Of a stretch of 23,384 nucleotides of DNA, positions 8,635 through 15,884 are shown piece after piece. The position numbers were made by a program, and so were the translations under genes. Under the pieces are notes generated by a model. It worked only from the letters and a program-made list of their open reading frames with translations. It searched no databases and was not told where the DNA came from. Positions within the stretch are counted from its first letter, which is position 1. Every line of letters begins with the position of its first letter. This DNA comes from Lentisalinibacter sp037382365 (GTDB lineage Bacteria > Pseudomonadota > Gammaproteobacteria > Steroidobacterales > Woeseiaceae): assembly GCA_037382365.1 (NCBI GenBank), contig JARRPZ010000088.1:1-23384 (forward strand), in the 5' to 3' direction.

Positions 8635-8946
8635 TCAGGCGGTGAGACTGCGGTGGCGGGCGCCGAGTTCGGCGGCCACGTCTGCGAGATCGACGCCCTC
8701 TACCGCAAGCAGAACGAACAGGTGGTACAGCAGGTCCGCGGATTCGCTGATGACGGCGTCGCGGCCGGCATCGGTGGCGCTGGCGAGCGCCGTTTCCACC
8801 GCTTCCTCGGCGACCTTCTGCGCCACCCGGGACTTGCCGCCGGCCACCAGCTTTGCCGTGTAGCTGTTCGGATCCTGAGTCTGCAACCGTTCCCGGATTA
8901 CCGACTCCAGATGGATCAGGAATACGAGGTTTTCCGTTTCGCCCAT
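8635..8946 (-). CDS. hisE: Phosphoribosyl-ATP pyrophosphohydrolase HisE
   Basis: 103-residue protein matching the HisE family, which hydrolyses phosphoribosyl-ATP to phosphoribosyl-AMP in the second step of histidine synthesis. The all-alpha MazG-like fold is marked by SYTAKLVAGG, AQKVAEEAVETALAS (acidic metal ligands EExxE) and SADLLYHLFVLLA (conserved Asp and His). It starts five bases after the hisF stop and is the last gene of the his operon. Its sequence resembles the E half of fused HisIE proteins, but the HisI (cyclohydrolase) half is absent and no hisI frame exists between hisF and hisE. That step must be encoded elsewhere or be lost. Confidence 0.93.
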   Translation of the reverse strand: MGETENLVFLIHLESVIRERLQTQDPNSYTAKLVAGGKSRVAQKVAEEAVETALASATDAGRDAVISESADLLYHLFVLLAVEGVDLADVAAELGARHRSLTA

Positions 8947-8950
8947 AGCG

Positions 8951-9718
8951 TCACACTCTCATCTCGATACCGCGCGTGGCGAGCCAACTCTTTAGCTCAC
9001 CGATGTGTATTTCGCCGCTGTGGAATACGCTCGCCGCGAGCGCCCCGTCGACCCCGGCCTCCGCGAAGGCCGCCAGGAAATGTTCGGCGCGGCCGGCGCC
9101 GCCGGAGGCGATGAGGGGGACCTGACAGACTTCGCGGACCCGCCGCAACTGATCCAGATCGTAACCTTCGCGGACGCCATCCTGGTTCATGCAATTCAGG
9201 ACGATCTCCCCGGCGCCGCGTTCCTGCACCTCGCAGACCCAGTCGAGTGTGCGACGACGGGTGGCGGTGGTGCGATCGGGATCCCCGGTGTACTGATAGA
9301 CGAACCAGTCGCCGTCTTCGGCACGGCTGTCGATACCGAGCACGACACACTGCACTCCGAATCGGCCGGCCAGACGGGCGATGAGCGATGGTTCGGCCAG
9401 TGCGGGGCTGTTGATCGAGATCTTGTCCGCGCCCCTGTTCAGGACGCTCTCGGCATCCTCCAGACTTCGAATGCCGCCGGCAACGCAGAATGGTATGTCC
9501 AGCACGGCGGCGACCCGGGATACCCAGCTCCGGTCCACCGAGCGGCCGTCCGGACTCGCCGTGATGTCATAGAAGACCAGTTCGTCTGCGCCCTCGTCGC
9601 GGTAACGGCGCGCGAGATCGATGATATCGCCGACGTCACGATGGTTGCGGAAGCGCACGCCCTTGACCACGCGACCGTCGCGGACATCGAGGCACGGGAT
9701 TATGCGTCGCGCGAGAAT
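8951..9718 (-). CDS. hisF: Imidazole glycerol phosphate synthase subunit HisF, ATT start
   Basis: 255-residue cyclase subunit of IGP synthase, a TIM barrel that uses ammonia from HisH to make imidazole glycerol phosphate and AICAR. Signatures are RRIIPCLDVRDGRVVKG with catalytic D11, FYDITAS, FCVAGGIRSLEDA, ADKISINSPAL, GID (second catalytic Asp near 130) and LIASGGAG. Homologues begin M-L-A-(K/R)-R; here the codon aligned with Met is ATT (9718-9716), followed by L-A-R-R. GGAGG lies exactly seven bases upstream. The frame is open far upstream but without a nearby ATG, GTG or TTG, and the next downstream GTG would remove D11. ATT is therefore the best start. The gene overlaps the hisA end by 19 bases. 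A sequencing error at one base is the main alternative. Confidence 0.92.
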   Translation of the reverse strand: MLARRIIPCLDVRDGRVVKGVRFRNHRDVGDIIDLARRYRDEGADELVFYDITASPDGRSVDRSWVSRVAAVLDIPFCVAGGIRSLEDAESVLNRGADKISINSPALAEPSLIARLAGRFGVQCVVLGIDSRAEDGDWFVYQYTGDPDRTTATRRRTLDWVCEVQERGAGEIVLNCMNQDGVREGYDLDQLRRVREVCQVPLIASGGAGRAEHFLAAFAEAGVDGALAASVFHSGEIHIGELKSWLATRGIEMRV

Positions 9719-10440
9719 GAGCGGACCTCCTCTTTGCCGAGTGTGCCCTCCAACAGCGCCCGACCCGTTATGGCGGCCGCTGTTCCGCAGGCCGCCAGTG
9801 CCTGCAGGTCCGAGATGTTCCTGACGCCGCCCGAGGCCTGTAACGCGACGTCCGGGAATCGGTCGGAAAACTCCCGGTATAGATCGAGGTTCGGACCGCT
9901 GAGGGCGCCGTCGCGGCTGATGTCGGTGCACAGCACGTGCCGCAGCGCCGGGTCGGAGAATCGCTCGACCGCCTGCCAAAGGGTCAATCCGGCATCCCGG
10001 GTCCAGCCGCGGCTGGTCGCCCGCGGTACGCCGTTTTCGTCGATCCTGACGTCCAGTGCCACGACGATCCGATCGGGACCGATGCCGCGAAGCCAGCCGG
10101 CCACGGTCTCCGGCCGCTCGACGGCGACGCTGCCGATCACGACCCGACCGGTGCCGAACGAAAGCAGCTCCTCCAGCCGCTCGTAGTCACGGATGCCGCC
10201 ACCGACCTGGACGGTCATCTCCGATTCGCGGACGATCGAGCGGATGATGGGGAGATTGCCGGGATCGCCGGTGCGCGCGCCGTCCAGGTCGACGACATGC
10301 AGATCGGTGCAGCCGAGGGACTGGTACTCGAGGGCGAGTTCGATCGGGTCGTGTTCGTAGCGCGTTTCGGCGTCGAATTCGCCTCGCAGCAGGCGGACAC
10401 AGCGACCGCCCCGAAGATCGATGGCCGGGATGACATTCAC
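9700..10440 (-). CDS. hisA: ProFAR isomerase HisA
   Basis: 246-residue TIM-barrel isomerase that converts ProFAR to PRFAR, the substrate of HisF/HisH. Catalytic aspartates are D8 in VIPAIDLRGG and D130 in VVALDVR. Phosphate-binding glycine motifs appear as VQVGGGIRD and LQASGGVRN, with TDISRDGALSGPN typical of HisA. GTG start at 10440 overlaps the hisH stop as GTGA, with GGAG eight bases upstream inside hisH, indicating translational coupling. Length is normal for the family and no lesion is visible. Its 3' end contains the Shine-Dalgarno sequence of hisF. Confidence 0.96.
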   Translation of the reverse strand: MNVIPAIDLRGGRCVRLLRGEFDAETRYEHDPIELALEYQSLGCTDLHVVDLDGARTGDPGNLPIIRSIVRESEMTVQVGGGIRDYERLEELLSFGTGRVVIGSVAVERPETVAGWLRGIGPDRIVVALDVRIDENGVPRATSRGWTRDAGLTLWQAVERFSDPALRHVLCTDISRDGALSGPNLDLYREFSDRFPDVALQASGGVRNISDLQALAACGTAAAITGRALLEGTLGKEEVRSFSRDA

Positions 10441-11036
10441 GGTTGGATCTCCAGGAAGTTCTTCAATACGGTCGCCCCTTGCCGTGACGATCGTTCCGGA
10501 TGGAACTGGGTCGCGTAGAAATTGCCGCTCTCGAATACCGCCGTGAACTCGGTGCCGTACTCCGTGCTACCGGTCGTCGTATCCGCTACCGGCAGCGCGT
10601 AACTGTGGATGAAGTAGAAATGAGCACCATCCGGCACGCCTTCGAGCAACCTCGAACCGGGACGCTTGAGCACCCGGTTCCAGCCCATGTGAGGAACCGG
10701 CAGCGTCGGGGACTGTGCCAGTCGCTCGGCTCGCTGGTCGATGACCCCCAGGCACTCGGCATCGTCCTCCTCCGAGCCCGCCGCCAGCAATTGCATGCCG
10801 AGGCAGATGCCGAGTACCGGTTGGCGCAGCGTCGGAATGAGTTCGGCGAGACCGAGTCGGCCGAGGCGCTCCATGGCGTCGGCGGCCGCACCGACGCCGG
10901 GCAGTATGACCGAGTCCGCTGCGCGGATCTCCGCCGCATCGGTGCTCAGTACCGCATCCACGCCGAGACGCGACAGCGCGCCGGTCAGCGAGGCGATATT
11001 GGCACAGAGTCCCTTTCGACGAAGGCAGGCGATCAC
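10437..11036 (-). pseudogene. hisH: HisH, glutamine amidotransferase subunit, with missing 5' end
   Basis: The frame encodes the class I glutaminase that feeds ammonia to HisF. The nucleophile is in LGICLGMQLL, the catalytic His in TQFHPERS, and HMGWN and YFIHSYA are also conserved. Homology starts only at CANIASL (codon at 11006), which aligns with residue 10 of typical HisH (V-I-D-x-G-C-A-N). The normal first beta strand and start codon are absent. The only nearby start, GTG at 11036, lies inside hisB and adds eleven unrelated residues (ending RRKGL) with no proper ribosome-binding site. The neighbouring hisB stop is missing at the same point, so a deletion of roughly 30 bases is the simplest explanation. 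The rest is intact to a GTGA overlap with hisA. It may be a pseudogene, a reduced-function protein or a sequence error. Confidence 0.75.
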
Positions 11037-12069
11037 CCTCGACGCGCAGCGCCTGGCGGAGGGTGCGCCCGACGCCCTTGAAGCACACTTCGACCATGTG
11101 GTGCGCATTCTCGCCCCGCACCTCGATATGCAGGGTCGCGCGCATGCCATCCGCCAGCGAGCGGAAGAAATGGTGGACCATCTCCGTGGGCAGGCCGCCC
11201 ACCTGTTCGCGCGGGAACCTGCCATCGAACAGGAAGTACGGACGCCCGGAGAGATCCAGCGCTATCTGTGCCCGGGCCTCGTCCATCGGTAACAGGAATC
11301 CGAAGCGACCGATCCCGCGTTTGTCACCCAGTGCTTCCCGGATCGCGGTGCCCAGCGCCAGTGCGACGTCCTCGACGCTGTGATGTTCGTCGACGTGGAG
11401 ATCGCCGTCGCACCGGAGTGACAGGCTGAATCCGCCGTGGGTGGCGATCTGTTCCAGCATATGATCGAAGAACCCGATGCCGGTCTCGATGTGGCTGGAA
11501 CCCTCGCGATCGAGATCGACGGCCACCGATATGCGTGTCTCCCGGGTGTCCCGGGTGACGTCCGCCCGGCGAGGTAATCCGCTCAATCGATGAGCGATTT
11601 CGCTCCAGTCCAGTCCGTCCCGGCCGATGCGCAGACCCGTGATGCCCAGGGCGTCGGCGAGCTGCAGGTCGGTCTCCCGGTCGCCTATGACCGCGCAATG
11701 GTCGAGATCCAGACTGTTGGCCGCGAGGTAACGTGTGAGCAGGCCGGTCGCCGGCTTACGGCAGGTACAACCGGCCGAGGGCAGATGCGGGCAGATGAAC
11801 TCCTCGTCGAATCGGATACCCTGACTGTCGAAAAGAGACAGCATATGCTGGTGCGGGATACGGAAATCGGCTTCGGGAAACGCGTCCGTCCCGAGACCGT
11901 CCTGGTTCGTCACCATCACGAACCGATAGCCGGCCTCATGAAGGCGCAGCAGGGCAGGGATGACACCGGGCACCAGCCGTACCTTGTCGATGCGGTCCAC
12001 CTGCTGGTCGGCCGGCTCCTCGATCAGGGTGCCGTCGCGGTCCAGAAACAGCACGCGCTTGCCGCTCAT
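10567..12069 (-). CDS. hisB: Bifunctional histidinol-phosphatase / imidazoleglycerol-phosphate dehydratase HisB, stop codon lost
   Basis: The HisB-homologous part is 355 residues (12069 to 11005), the size of E. coli HisB. The N-terminal HAD phosphatase has FLDRDGT (D10, D12), TNQDGLG and a zinc loop C93-H95-C101-C103. From about residue 167 the dehydratase shows GFFDHMLEQIATHGG, DEHHSVEDVALALG, EMVHHFFRSLA and HHMVEVCFKGVGRTLRQA. It ends LPSSKGTL, where homologues stop; here the frame reads on into the hisH region to a stop at 10567, adding about 145 unrelated residues. The start ATG overlaps the hisC stop as ATGA. The core enzyme looks complete, but translation would give an extended product. 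The missing stop and the damaged hisH start share one junction. Confidence 0.88.
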   Translation of the reverse strand: MSGKRVLFLDRDGTLIEEPADQQVDRIDKVRLVPGVIPALLRLHEAGYRFVMVTNQDGLGTDAFPEADFRIPHQHMLSLFDSQGIRFDEEFICPHLPSAGCTCRKPATGLLTRYLAANSLDLDHCAVIGDRETDLQLADALGITGLRIGRDGLDWSEIAHRLSGLPRRADVTRDTRETRISVAVDLDREGSSHIETGIGFFDHMLEQIATHGGFSLSLRCDGDLHVDEHHSVEDVALALGTAIREALGDKRGIGRFGFLLPMDEARAQIALDLSGRPYFLFDGRFPREQVGGLPTEMVHHFFRSLADGMRATLHIEVRGENAHHMVEVCFKGVGRTLRQALRVEGDRLPSSKGTLCQYRLADRRAVASRRGCGTEHRCGGDPRSGLGHTARRRCGRRRHGAPRPTRSRRTHSDAAPTGTRHLPRHAIAGGGLGGGRCRVPGGHRPASRATGTVPDAAGSSHGLEPGAQASRFEVARRRAGWCSFLLHPQLRAAGSGYDDR

Positions 12070-13035
12070 GCGGATACCGCCTGTGCCGTCAGTGCTTCCA
12101 GTAGTCGCCGGTTCTCCGCCTCGCCGCCGATCGTAATCCTGAGACAGTTCTCGAGTCCCGGCTGATCGCCGAAGTCGCGGAGCAGCAGGCCGGCTTCGCG
12201 AGCCCGCGCGAGTGCCGCGGCACTGTCGCGGAAACGTACCAGCAGGAAGTTCGCGTCGCTGGGCCACACGCAGCGCACATCGGGGCAGCGCTCGAGGGCC
12301 TCGCGGACGCGTTCGCGTTCGCCGCGCAATCGGTCGATGCGTTCGGGCATGACGCGGAACGACTCGTTCAGTATGGCGGCCGTAGCCACGTCCACCGTCG
12401 GTGTCGGTATCGCATAGGGTGGCATCACCTTGCCGAGCAGCTCGATCACGGCCGGACGTGCCAGCGCCACGCCACAGCGGGCACCGGCCAGGCCATAGGC
12501 CTTGGACAGGGTGCGCAGGACGACCAGGTTCTCGTGTGCCGCCAGCAGTCGCGTCGTCGGATCCTCGTCCGCGAACTCGACGTAAGCGGCGTCCAGAATG
12601 ACGAGTCCGCGACCGTCCAGTCGGCGGCACAGGCTCGCGATCTCGGCGTCGGGAATGCTGTTACCCGTGGGGTTGTTCGGCGAGGTGAGGAACAGGAGGC
12701 GCGTATGCTCGTCCCAGGCCCGCACGATGGCAGTCGTGTCGATCGTGAAGTCCGGCCCGACCAGCGGGATACGCCGTATGCCCGCATTCTGGATATCCGC
12801 ATATACCTGGTACATGCCGAAAGTCGGTGGGCAGATGACGACCTCGTCGACGCCCGGCCGGCAGAAGCATCGGATCAGCAGGTCGATCGCTTCGCTCGTG
12901 CCGCGGGTGACGAAGGTCTCGTCGGGGCTGACGCCGTAGTGTTCGGCCAGCAACGCCGTCAGCGCGGCCGGGCGCGCCTCCGGATAGTGATTCAGACCGC
13001 GGTCACTGGGCCAGTCGCAACAGGGATTCGCTCAT
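12066..13035 (-). pseudogene. hisC: Histidinol-phosphate aminotransferase HisC, N-terminal deletion and frame change
   Basis: ATG at 13035 overlaps the hisD stop (ATGA) and encodes MSESLLRLA, a typical HisC N-terminus, but the frame stops at TGA 13005-13003. The rest of HisC continues in the +1 frame: WPSDRGLNHYPEARPAAL, then TRGTSEAIDLLIR, CPPTFGMYQVYADI, TSPNNPTG, the PLP lysine in LRTLSKAYGLAG and LRITIGG near the end. Compared with E. coli HisC, about 35 residues between these pieces are missing, including the conserved LNANE motif. The remaining frame has no start codon until a TTG at 12953. A deletion between short repeats (TGGCCC) would explain both loss and frame shift. The PLP-dependent enzyme would transaminate imidazole acetol phosphate; as read here it should be inactive. 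Confidence 0.82.
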
Positions 13036-14351
13036 GCCACGGTCCGGCGTCGTATTTTCTCGAGGCGCAGCGTCACGGCGCGCGCGTGGGCATCCAGTCC
13101 CTCCAGATCCGCGAGCGTGACGGCGACGGGACCGAGGTCCTCGAGGCCCGATGCGCTGAGTTCCTGCACCGTCATGTAGCGCAGGAACTGATCCACGCCG
13201 AGGCCGCTGTAAGTCCTGGCGTAGCCGTAGGTCGGCAGCACGTGGTTGGTGCCGCTGCAGTAGTCGCCCATCGATTCGGGGGTCCACGGTCCGAGGAAGA
13301 CCGATCCGGCGTTGCGGATGCGGCGCAACCACTGCCGGGGCTCGGACACCTGCAGGATCAGGTGTTCCGGCGCATAGGCATTACTGATCCGCATCGCTAC
13401 GGCGAGATCGTCCACGATGATCGCCGCGCTGTGTGACAGGGCATCGCGGACGATGCTGGCCCGGCCGAGCGCCGCCACCTGATCCTCCAGCGCGGCTGCG
13501 ACCGCATCGGCGAGCGCAGCATCCGGCGTCACGAGAAAGACCTGGGAGTCCGGGCCATGCTCGGCCTGGGACAAGAGGTCGGAGGCCACGAAAGCGGGAT
13601 CGGCGTCGCCGTCTGCGATTACCAGCACCTCGGACGGCCCGGCCGGCATGTCCATGGCGGCGCCGTCGGGGTCCGCTGCGACAAGGGTCTTCGCAGCGGT
13701 CACCCAGGCATTTCCCGGTCCGAATATCTTGTTCACCCGCGGCACGCTCTCCGTCCCGTAGGCCATCGCAGCCACTGCCTGAGCACCGCCGATCTTGAAC
13801 ACCGCCGTGGCGCCGGCGCGGCGGGCGGCGACGAGGACGGCCGGATCCGCGGTGCCGTCGGCGCGCGGCGGCGTGCAGAGCACCCGCTCCGGGCAGCCGG
13901 CGATGGCGGCAGGGACCACGAGCATGATCGCCGCCGAGGGCAGGGGCGCGGTACCGGCCGGGACGTAGAGACCGACGGCGTCCAGCGGGTGACTCACGCG
14001 CTCGCAGACCACCCCGGGGGCGGTCTCGACCCGGAGCGGCGAGGGCGACTGCGCCCGATGGAATCTGCCGACCGTCTCGATGGCCCGATCGATGGCGGCG
14101 ACCGCCTCCCCGTCGAGCGCGCGGCCGGCGTCGGCGAATTCCCGTTCCGATACACGGAGATCGGTCAGTACGGCGCCGTCGAGCTTCGTCGTGAGCCGAC
14201 GCACCGCGACGTCTCCCTCGCTCCGGACCGCCGACAGGATCTCGCGCACCGTCGCCTCCGTATCCGCGCCGGCGCCGACGGCGGGCCGCTCGAGCAATGC
14301 GTCGCGCGCGGCTGCGTCCAGATCGTTCCAGTGATAGAGAGTCAGTGGCAT
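13032..14351 (-). CDS. hisD: Histidinol dehydrogenase HisD
   Basis: 439-residue zinc enzyme for the last two oxidations from histidinol to histidine, using NAD. Zinc ligands expected from E. coli HisD are present: Q262 and H265 in LLSQAEHGPDS, D363 in ESMGDYCSGTNH and H422 near the end. Also visible are GLYVPAGTAPLPS, IGGAQAVAAMAYGTE, IFGPGNAWVTAAK and DMPAGPSEVLVIAD. ATG 14351 is chosen because GGAG lies six bases upstream and homologues start here; an in-frame start at 14384 would lie inside hisG. It follows hisG after 13 bases and its TGA overlaps the hisC ATG. The gene looks intact. Confidence 0.96.
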   Translation of the reverse strand: MPLTLYHWNDLDAAARDALLERPAVGAGADTEATVREILSAVRSEGDVAVRRLTTKLDGAVLTDLRVSEREFADAGRALDGEAVAAIDRAIETVGRFHRAQSPSPLRVETAPGVVCERVSHPLDAVGLYVPAGTAPLPSAAIMLVVPAAIAGCPERVLCTPPRADGTADPAVLVAARRAGATAVFKIGGAQAVAAMAYGTESVPRVNKIFGPGNAWVTAAKTLVAADPDGAAMDMPAGPSEVLVIADGDADPAFVASDLLSQAEHGPDSQVFLVTPDAALADAVAAALEDQVAALGRASIVRDALSHSAAIIVDDLAVAMRISNAYAPEHLILQVSEPRQWLRRIRNAGSVFLGPWTPESMGDYCSGTNHVLPTYGYARTYSGLGVDQFLRYMTVQELSASGLEDLGPVAVTLADLEGLDAHARAVTLRLEKIRRRTVA

Positions 14352-14364
14352 CGGCGGCTCCGTC

Positions 14365-15270
14365 TCAGGCAAGCATCTTTTCAACCGGCAGCACGAGCAT
14401 GGCGCTGGCGCCGGCTTCCTTCAGGTTCTCGAGGGTCTCCCAGAACACGTTCTCCCGGCATACTGCATGTACCGCGACCCGGTCTTCACGGCCTTCCAGC
14501 GGCAGGATGGTCGGCGCTTCCGAACCCGGGAGCAGCCGTGTGATCTCTGCGAGTGCGCTGCGGGGTGCGTGCAGCATGATGTACTTGCTCTCGCGGACCT
14601 GTTGCACGCCCTCGATGCGCATCAGCAGCCGGTCGATCCACTCGAGCTTCCAGGGCGAGATTTCCGCGGCCGTGCGGATCAGGGCCGCTTCGCTCTCCAG
14701 CACGGTCTCCACTTCACGGAGCTGATTGGCGGCGAGTGTCGATCCGGTGGAAACCAGGTCGCAGATGAAGTCCGCACGCCCGAGCCGCGGCGCGATCTCG
14801 ACCGCGCCGGAGAAGTGCACGATGTCCGCCTCGATGCCGGCCCGCGCTAGGTAATCGCCGAGGATCCCGGGGTAGCTCGTCGCGATCCGCCGCCCGGCCA
14901 GTGAAGCCGGGCCGTCGTAATTCGTGTCTTCCGGTGCAGCGATACACAGCCGGCAGTGGCCGAAGTCCAGACCACGCACGACTTCGAACCGGGAGAGGCT
15001 GCCATTGCCGTCCCCGTGGAGCCGCTTCTCGTGGATCACGTTCAGGCCGGCGATGCCGAGATCGCAGACGTCGTCCGCCACGAGGCCCGGGATGTCGTCG
15101 TCCCGCACGAGCAGAATGTCGATCGGCATGTTCTCGCCGAAGCAGAACAGCTGGTCCTTGCTCTGCGTATATTTCAGGCCGCACCGGGACAGGAGATCCA
15201 GGCAGTGGTCGGTCAGACGGCCGGATTTCTGAACGGCGATCTTCAGCCGCGGCGTGTCCCTGTCCTGCAT
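14365..15270 (-). CDS. hisG: ATP phosphoribosyltransferase HisG, long form
   Basis: 301-residue enzyme that joins ATP and PRPP in the first committed step of histidine synthesis. Its size matches the long, self-sufficient HisG type (about 299 in E. coli), with catalytic domains and a C-terminal ACT-like regulatory domain from about residue 225; no HisZ partner is needed. Visible motifs are VQKSGRL near the N-terminus, DLGIAGLNVI, RIATSYPGIL and the PRPP-loop DLVSTGSTLAANQLRE. Histidine feedback through the C-terminal domain is known for this family. ATG 15270 has GAGGT about 11 bases upstream. It lies 30 bases after the TrpR-like gene in the same operon. No damage is visible. Confidence 0.96.
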   Translation of the reverse strand: MQDRDTPRLKIAVQKSGRLTDHCLDLLSRCGLKYTQSKDQLFCFGENMPIDILLVRDDDIPGLVADDVCDLGIAGLNVIHEKRLHGDGNGSLSRFEVVRGLDFGHCRLCIAAPEDTNYDGPASLAGRRIATSYPGILGDYLARAGIEADIVHFSGAVEIAPRLGRADFICDLVSTGSTLAANQLREVETVLESEAALIRTAAEISPWKLEWIDRLLMRIEGVQQVRESKYIMLHAPRSALAEITRLLPGSEAPTILPLEGREDRVAVHAVCRENVFWETLENLKEAGASAMLVLPVEKMLA

Positions 15271-15300
15271 GAGTGTGGTTACCTCGGAGCCCGCCCGCGT

Positions 15301-15609
15301 TCAGGGCGTGCGGATCCTGTCGAGAGCGAGTCGGTAGCCACCGAAACCGTCAGCCAGGAAGCGGGCCACACGGCCGATGGTGGTCACGCTGACACCGGTC
15401 AGTTCGTTGATGCGTCGGTACGGCAGCCCCTCGTCGAGGAGTCTGACCACCTGCCATCGATCCATCAGTGCCTGCAGTTCGGCCGGGGTACAGAGATCGC
15501 CAAGCAGGGCGCGCATCTCGTTCGCGTCCTGCATGGCCACGAGGGCGTCGCAGAGCGCCGCTTCCTGCTGCGCTGCGCGCCGCGCACTCAACTCACGGTT
15601 CGGTTTCAT
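15301..15609 (-). CDS. TrpR-family (YerC/YecD-like) repressor heading the his operon
   Basis: 102-residue all-alpha protein of the Trp-repressor superfamily. The segment LCTPAELQALMDRWQVVRLL (about 39-58) matches the YerC/YecD type, and the helix-turn-helix YRRINELTGVSVTTIGRVARFL follows (about 64-85). It is the first gene before hisG, as in Xanthomonas relatives, where a TrpR-like protein is predicted to control the his operon (called HisR in comparative-genomics work, as I recall). The palindrome just upstream resembles the E. coli trp operator, suggesting autorepression of the whole operon. The co-repressor is probably histidine or a related metabolite rather than tryptophan, but this is inference from context. 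The ATG has no strong Shine-Dalgarno sequence. Confidence 0.85.
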   Translation of the reverse strand: MKPNRELSARRAAQQEAALCDALVAMQDANEMRALLGDLCTPAELQALMDRWQVVRLLDEGLPYRRINELTGVSVTTIGRVARFLADGFGGYRLALDRIRTP

Positions 15610-15620
15610 ATCGTGCCAAT

Positions 15621-15638
15621 GTATTAGCGTGCTAGTAC
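15621..15638. promoter_or_regulatory. TrpR-type operator upstream of the his operon
   Basis: An 18-base near-perfect palindrome, GTATTAG-CGTG-CTAGTAC, has one mismatch between the arms. On the his strand it reads GTACTAG-CACG-CTAATAC, close to the E. coli trp operator pattern GTACTAG-TTAA-CTAGTAC with the same half-site spacing. It lies 12 bases before the start of the TrpR-like gene and covers the predicted transcription start, a natural position for repression. Confidence 0.72.
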
Positions 15639-15665
15639 ATTAATACAAGCGGATCGAGCGGTCAA
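15637..15665 (-). promoter_or_regulatory. Putative his operon promoter
   Basis: On the minus strand TTGACC (15665-15660, five of six to the -35 consensus) is followed after 17 bases by TAATGT (15642-15637), a weak -10. Transcription would start near 15630, inside the TrpR-type palindrome, giving a leader of about 20 bases. The spacing is ideal but the -10 is poor. Confidence 0.45.
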
Positions 15666-15716
15666 GCGCCGGTGCCCGTCCCGGTCGGAGCGATTACAGG
15701 TGAAACGAACTGCCGG

Positions 15717-15746
15717 TTGACGGGTCGCCCCGTCGGCCTCTATATT
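15717..15746 (+). promoter_or_regulatory. Sigma-70-type promoter of the met operon
   Basis: TTGACG (15717-15722) and TATATT (15741-15746) each match consensus at five of six positions with an 18-base spacer. The predicted start is near 15753, the base before the first stem of the SAM-I riboswitch, so promoter and riboswitch fit together exactly. Confidence 0.75.
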
Positions 15747-15753
15747 CCGGGCT

Positions 15754-15874
15754 ACTCATCGAGACCGGCTGAGGGAAGGGCCCGACGACGCCGGGGCAAC
15801 CTCCAGGCCTAACCAGCCTGAAAAGGTGCCAACTCCTGCGGCAGCACGCGCAGCGTGCTGGACGAGAGATGAGT
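15754..15874 (+). promoter_or_regulatory. SAM-I (S-box) riboswitch aptamer
   Basis: P1 is ACTCATC (15754-15760) with GATGAGT (15868-15874), a perfect seven-pair stem. Between them are the S-box core sequences: GAGGGAAGGGCCCGACGA, GCCGGGGCAACC, then AAGGTGCCAACTCC and a terminal GAGAGATGAG. P3 pairs GGC(A)ACCT with AGGTGCC and carries an extra hairpin CAGGC/GCCTG. P4 is CAGCACGC/GCGTGCTG with loop GCA. These match the SAM-I consensus (for example the Thermoanaerobacter metF leader) rather than SAM-II or SAM-IV. S-adenosylmethionine binding would switch off metB-metY-metX. SAM-I is mostly found in Firmicutes but is known from the methionine operon of Xanthomonas relatives. Confidence 0.9.
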
Positions 15875-15884
15875 GTCCGAGCAG

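Noticed and set aside
8620..8641. Terminator between lysAC and hisE
   Set aside because: Only a four-pair CGCC/GGCG stem without a T run is visible.
12070..12630. Extension of the hisB frame upstream of ATG 12069
   Set aside because: It runs inside hisC, while HisB clearly starts at MSGKRVLFLDRDGT with an ATGA overlap.
13003..13035. Programmed +1 frameshift rescuing hisC at the TGA
   Set aside because: There is no slippery codon or internal Shine-Dalgarno sequence, and a frameshift would still leave about 35 residues including LNANE missing.
15754..15874. SAM-II or SAM-IV class for the met leader
   Set aside because: The core sequences GAGGGA, GGCAACC, GGTGCCAACTCC and GAGAGATGAG fit SAM-I; SAM-II is much shorter and SAM-IV has a different core.
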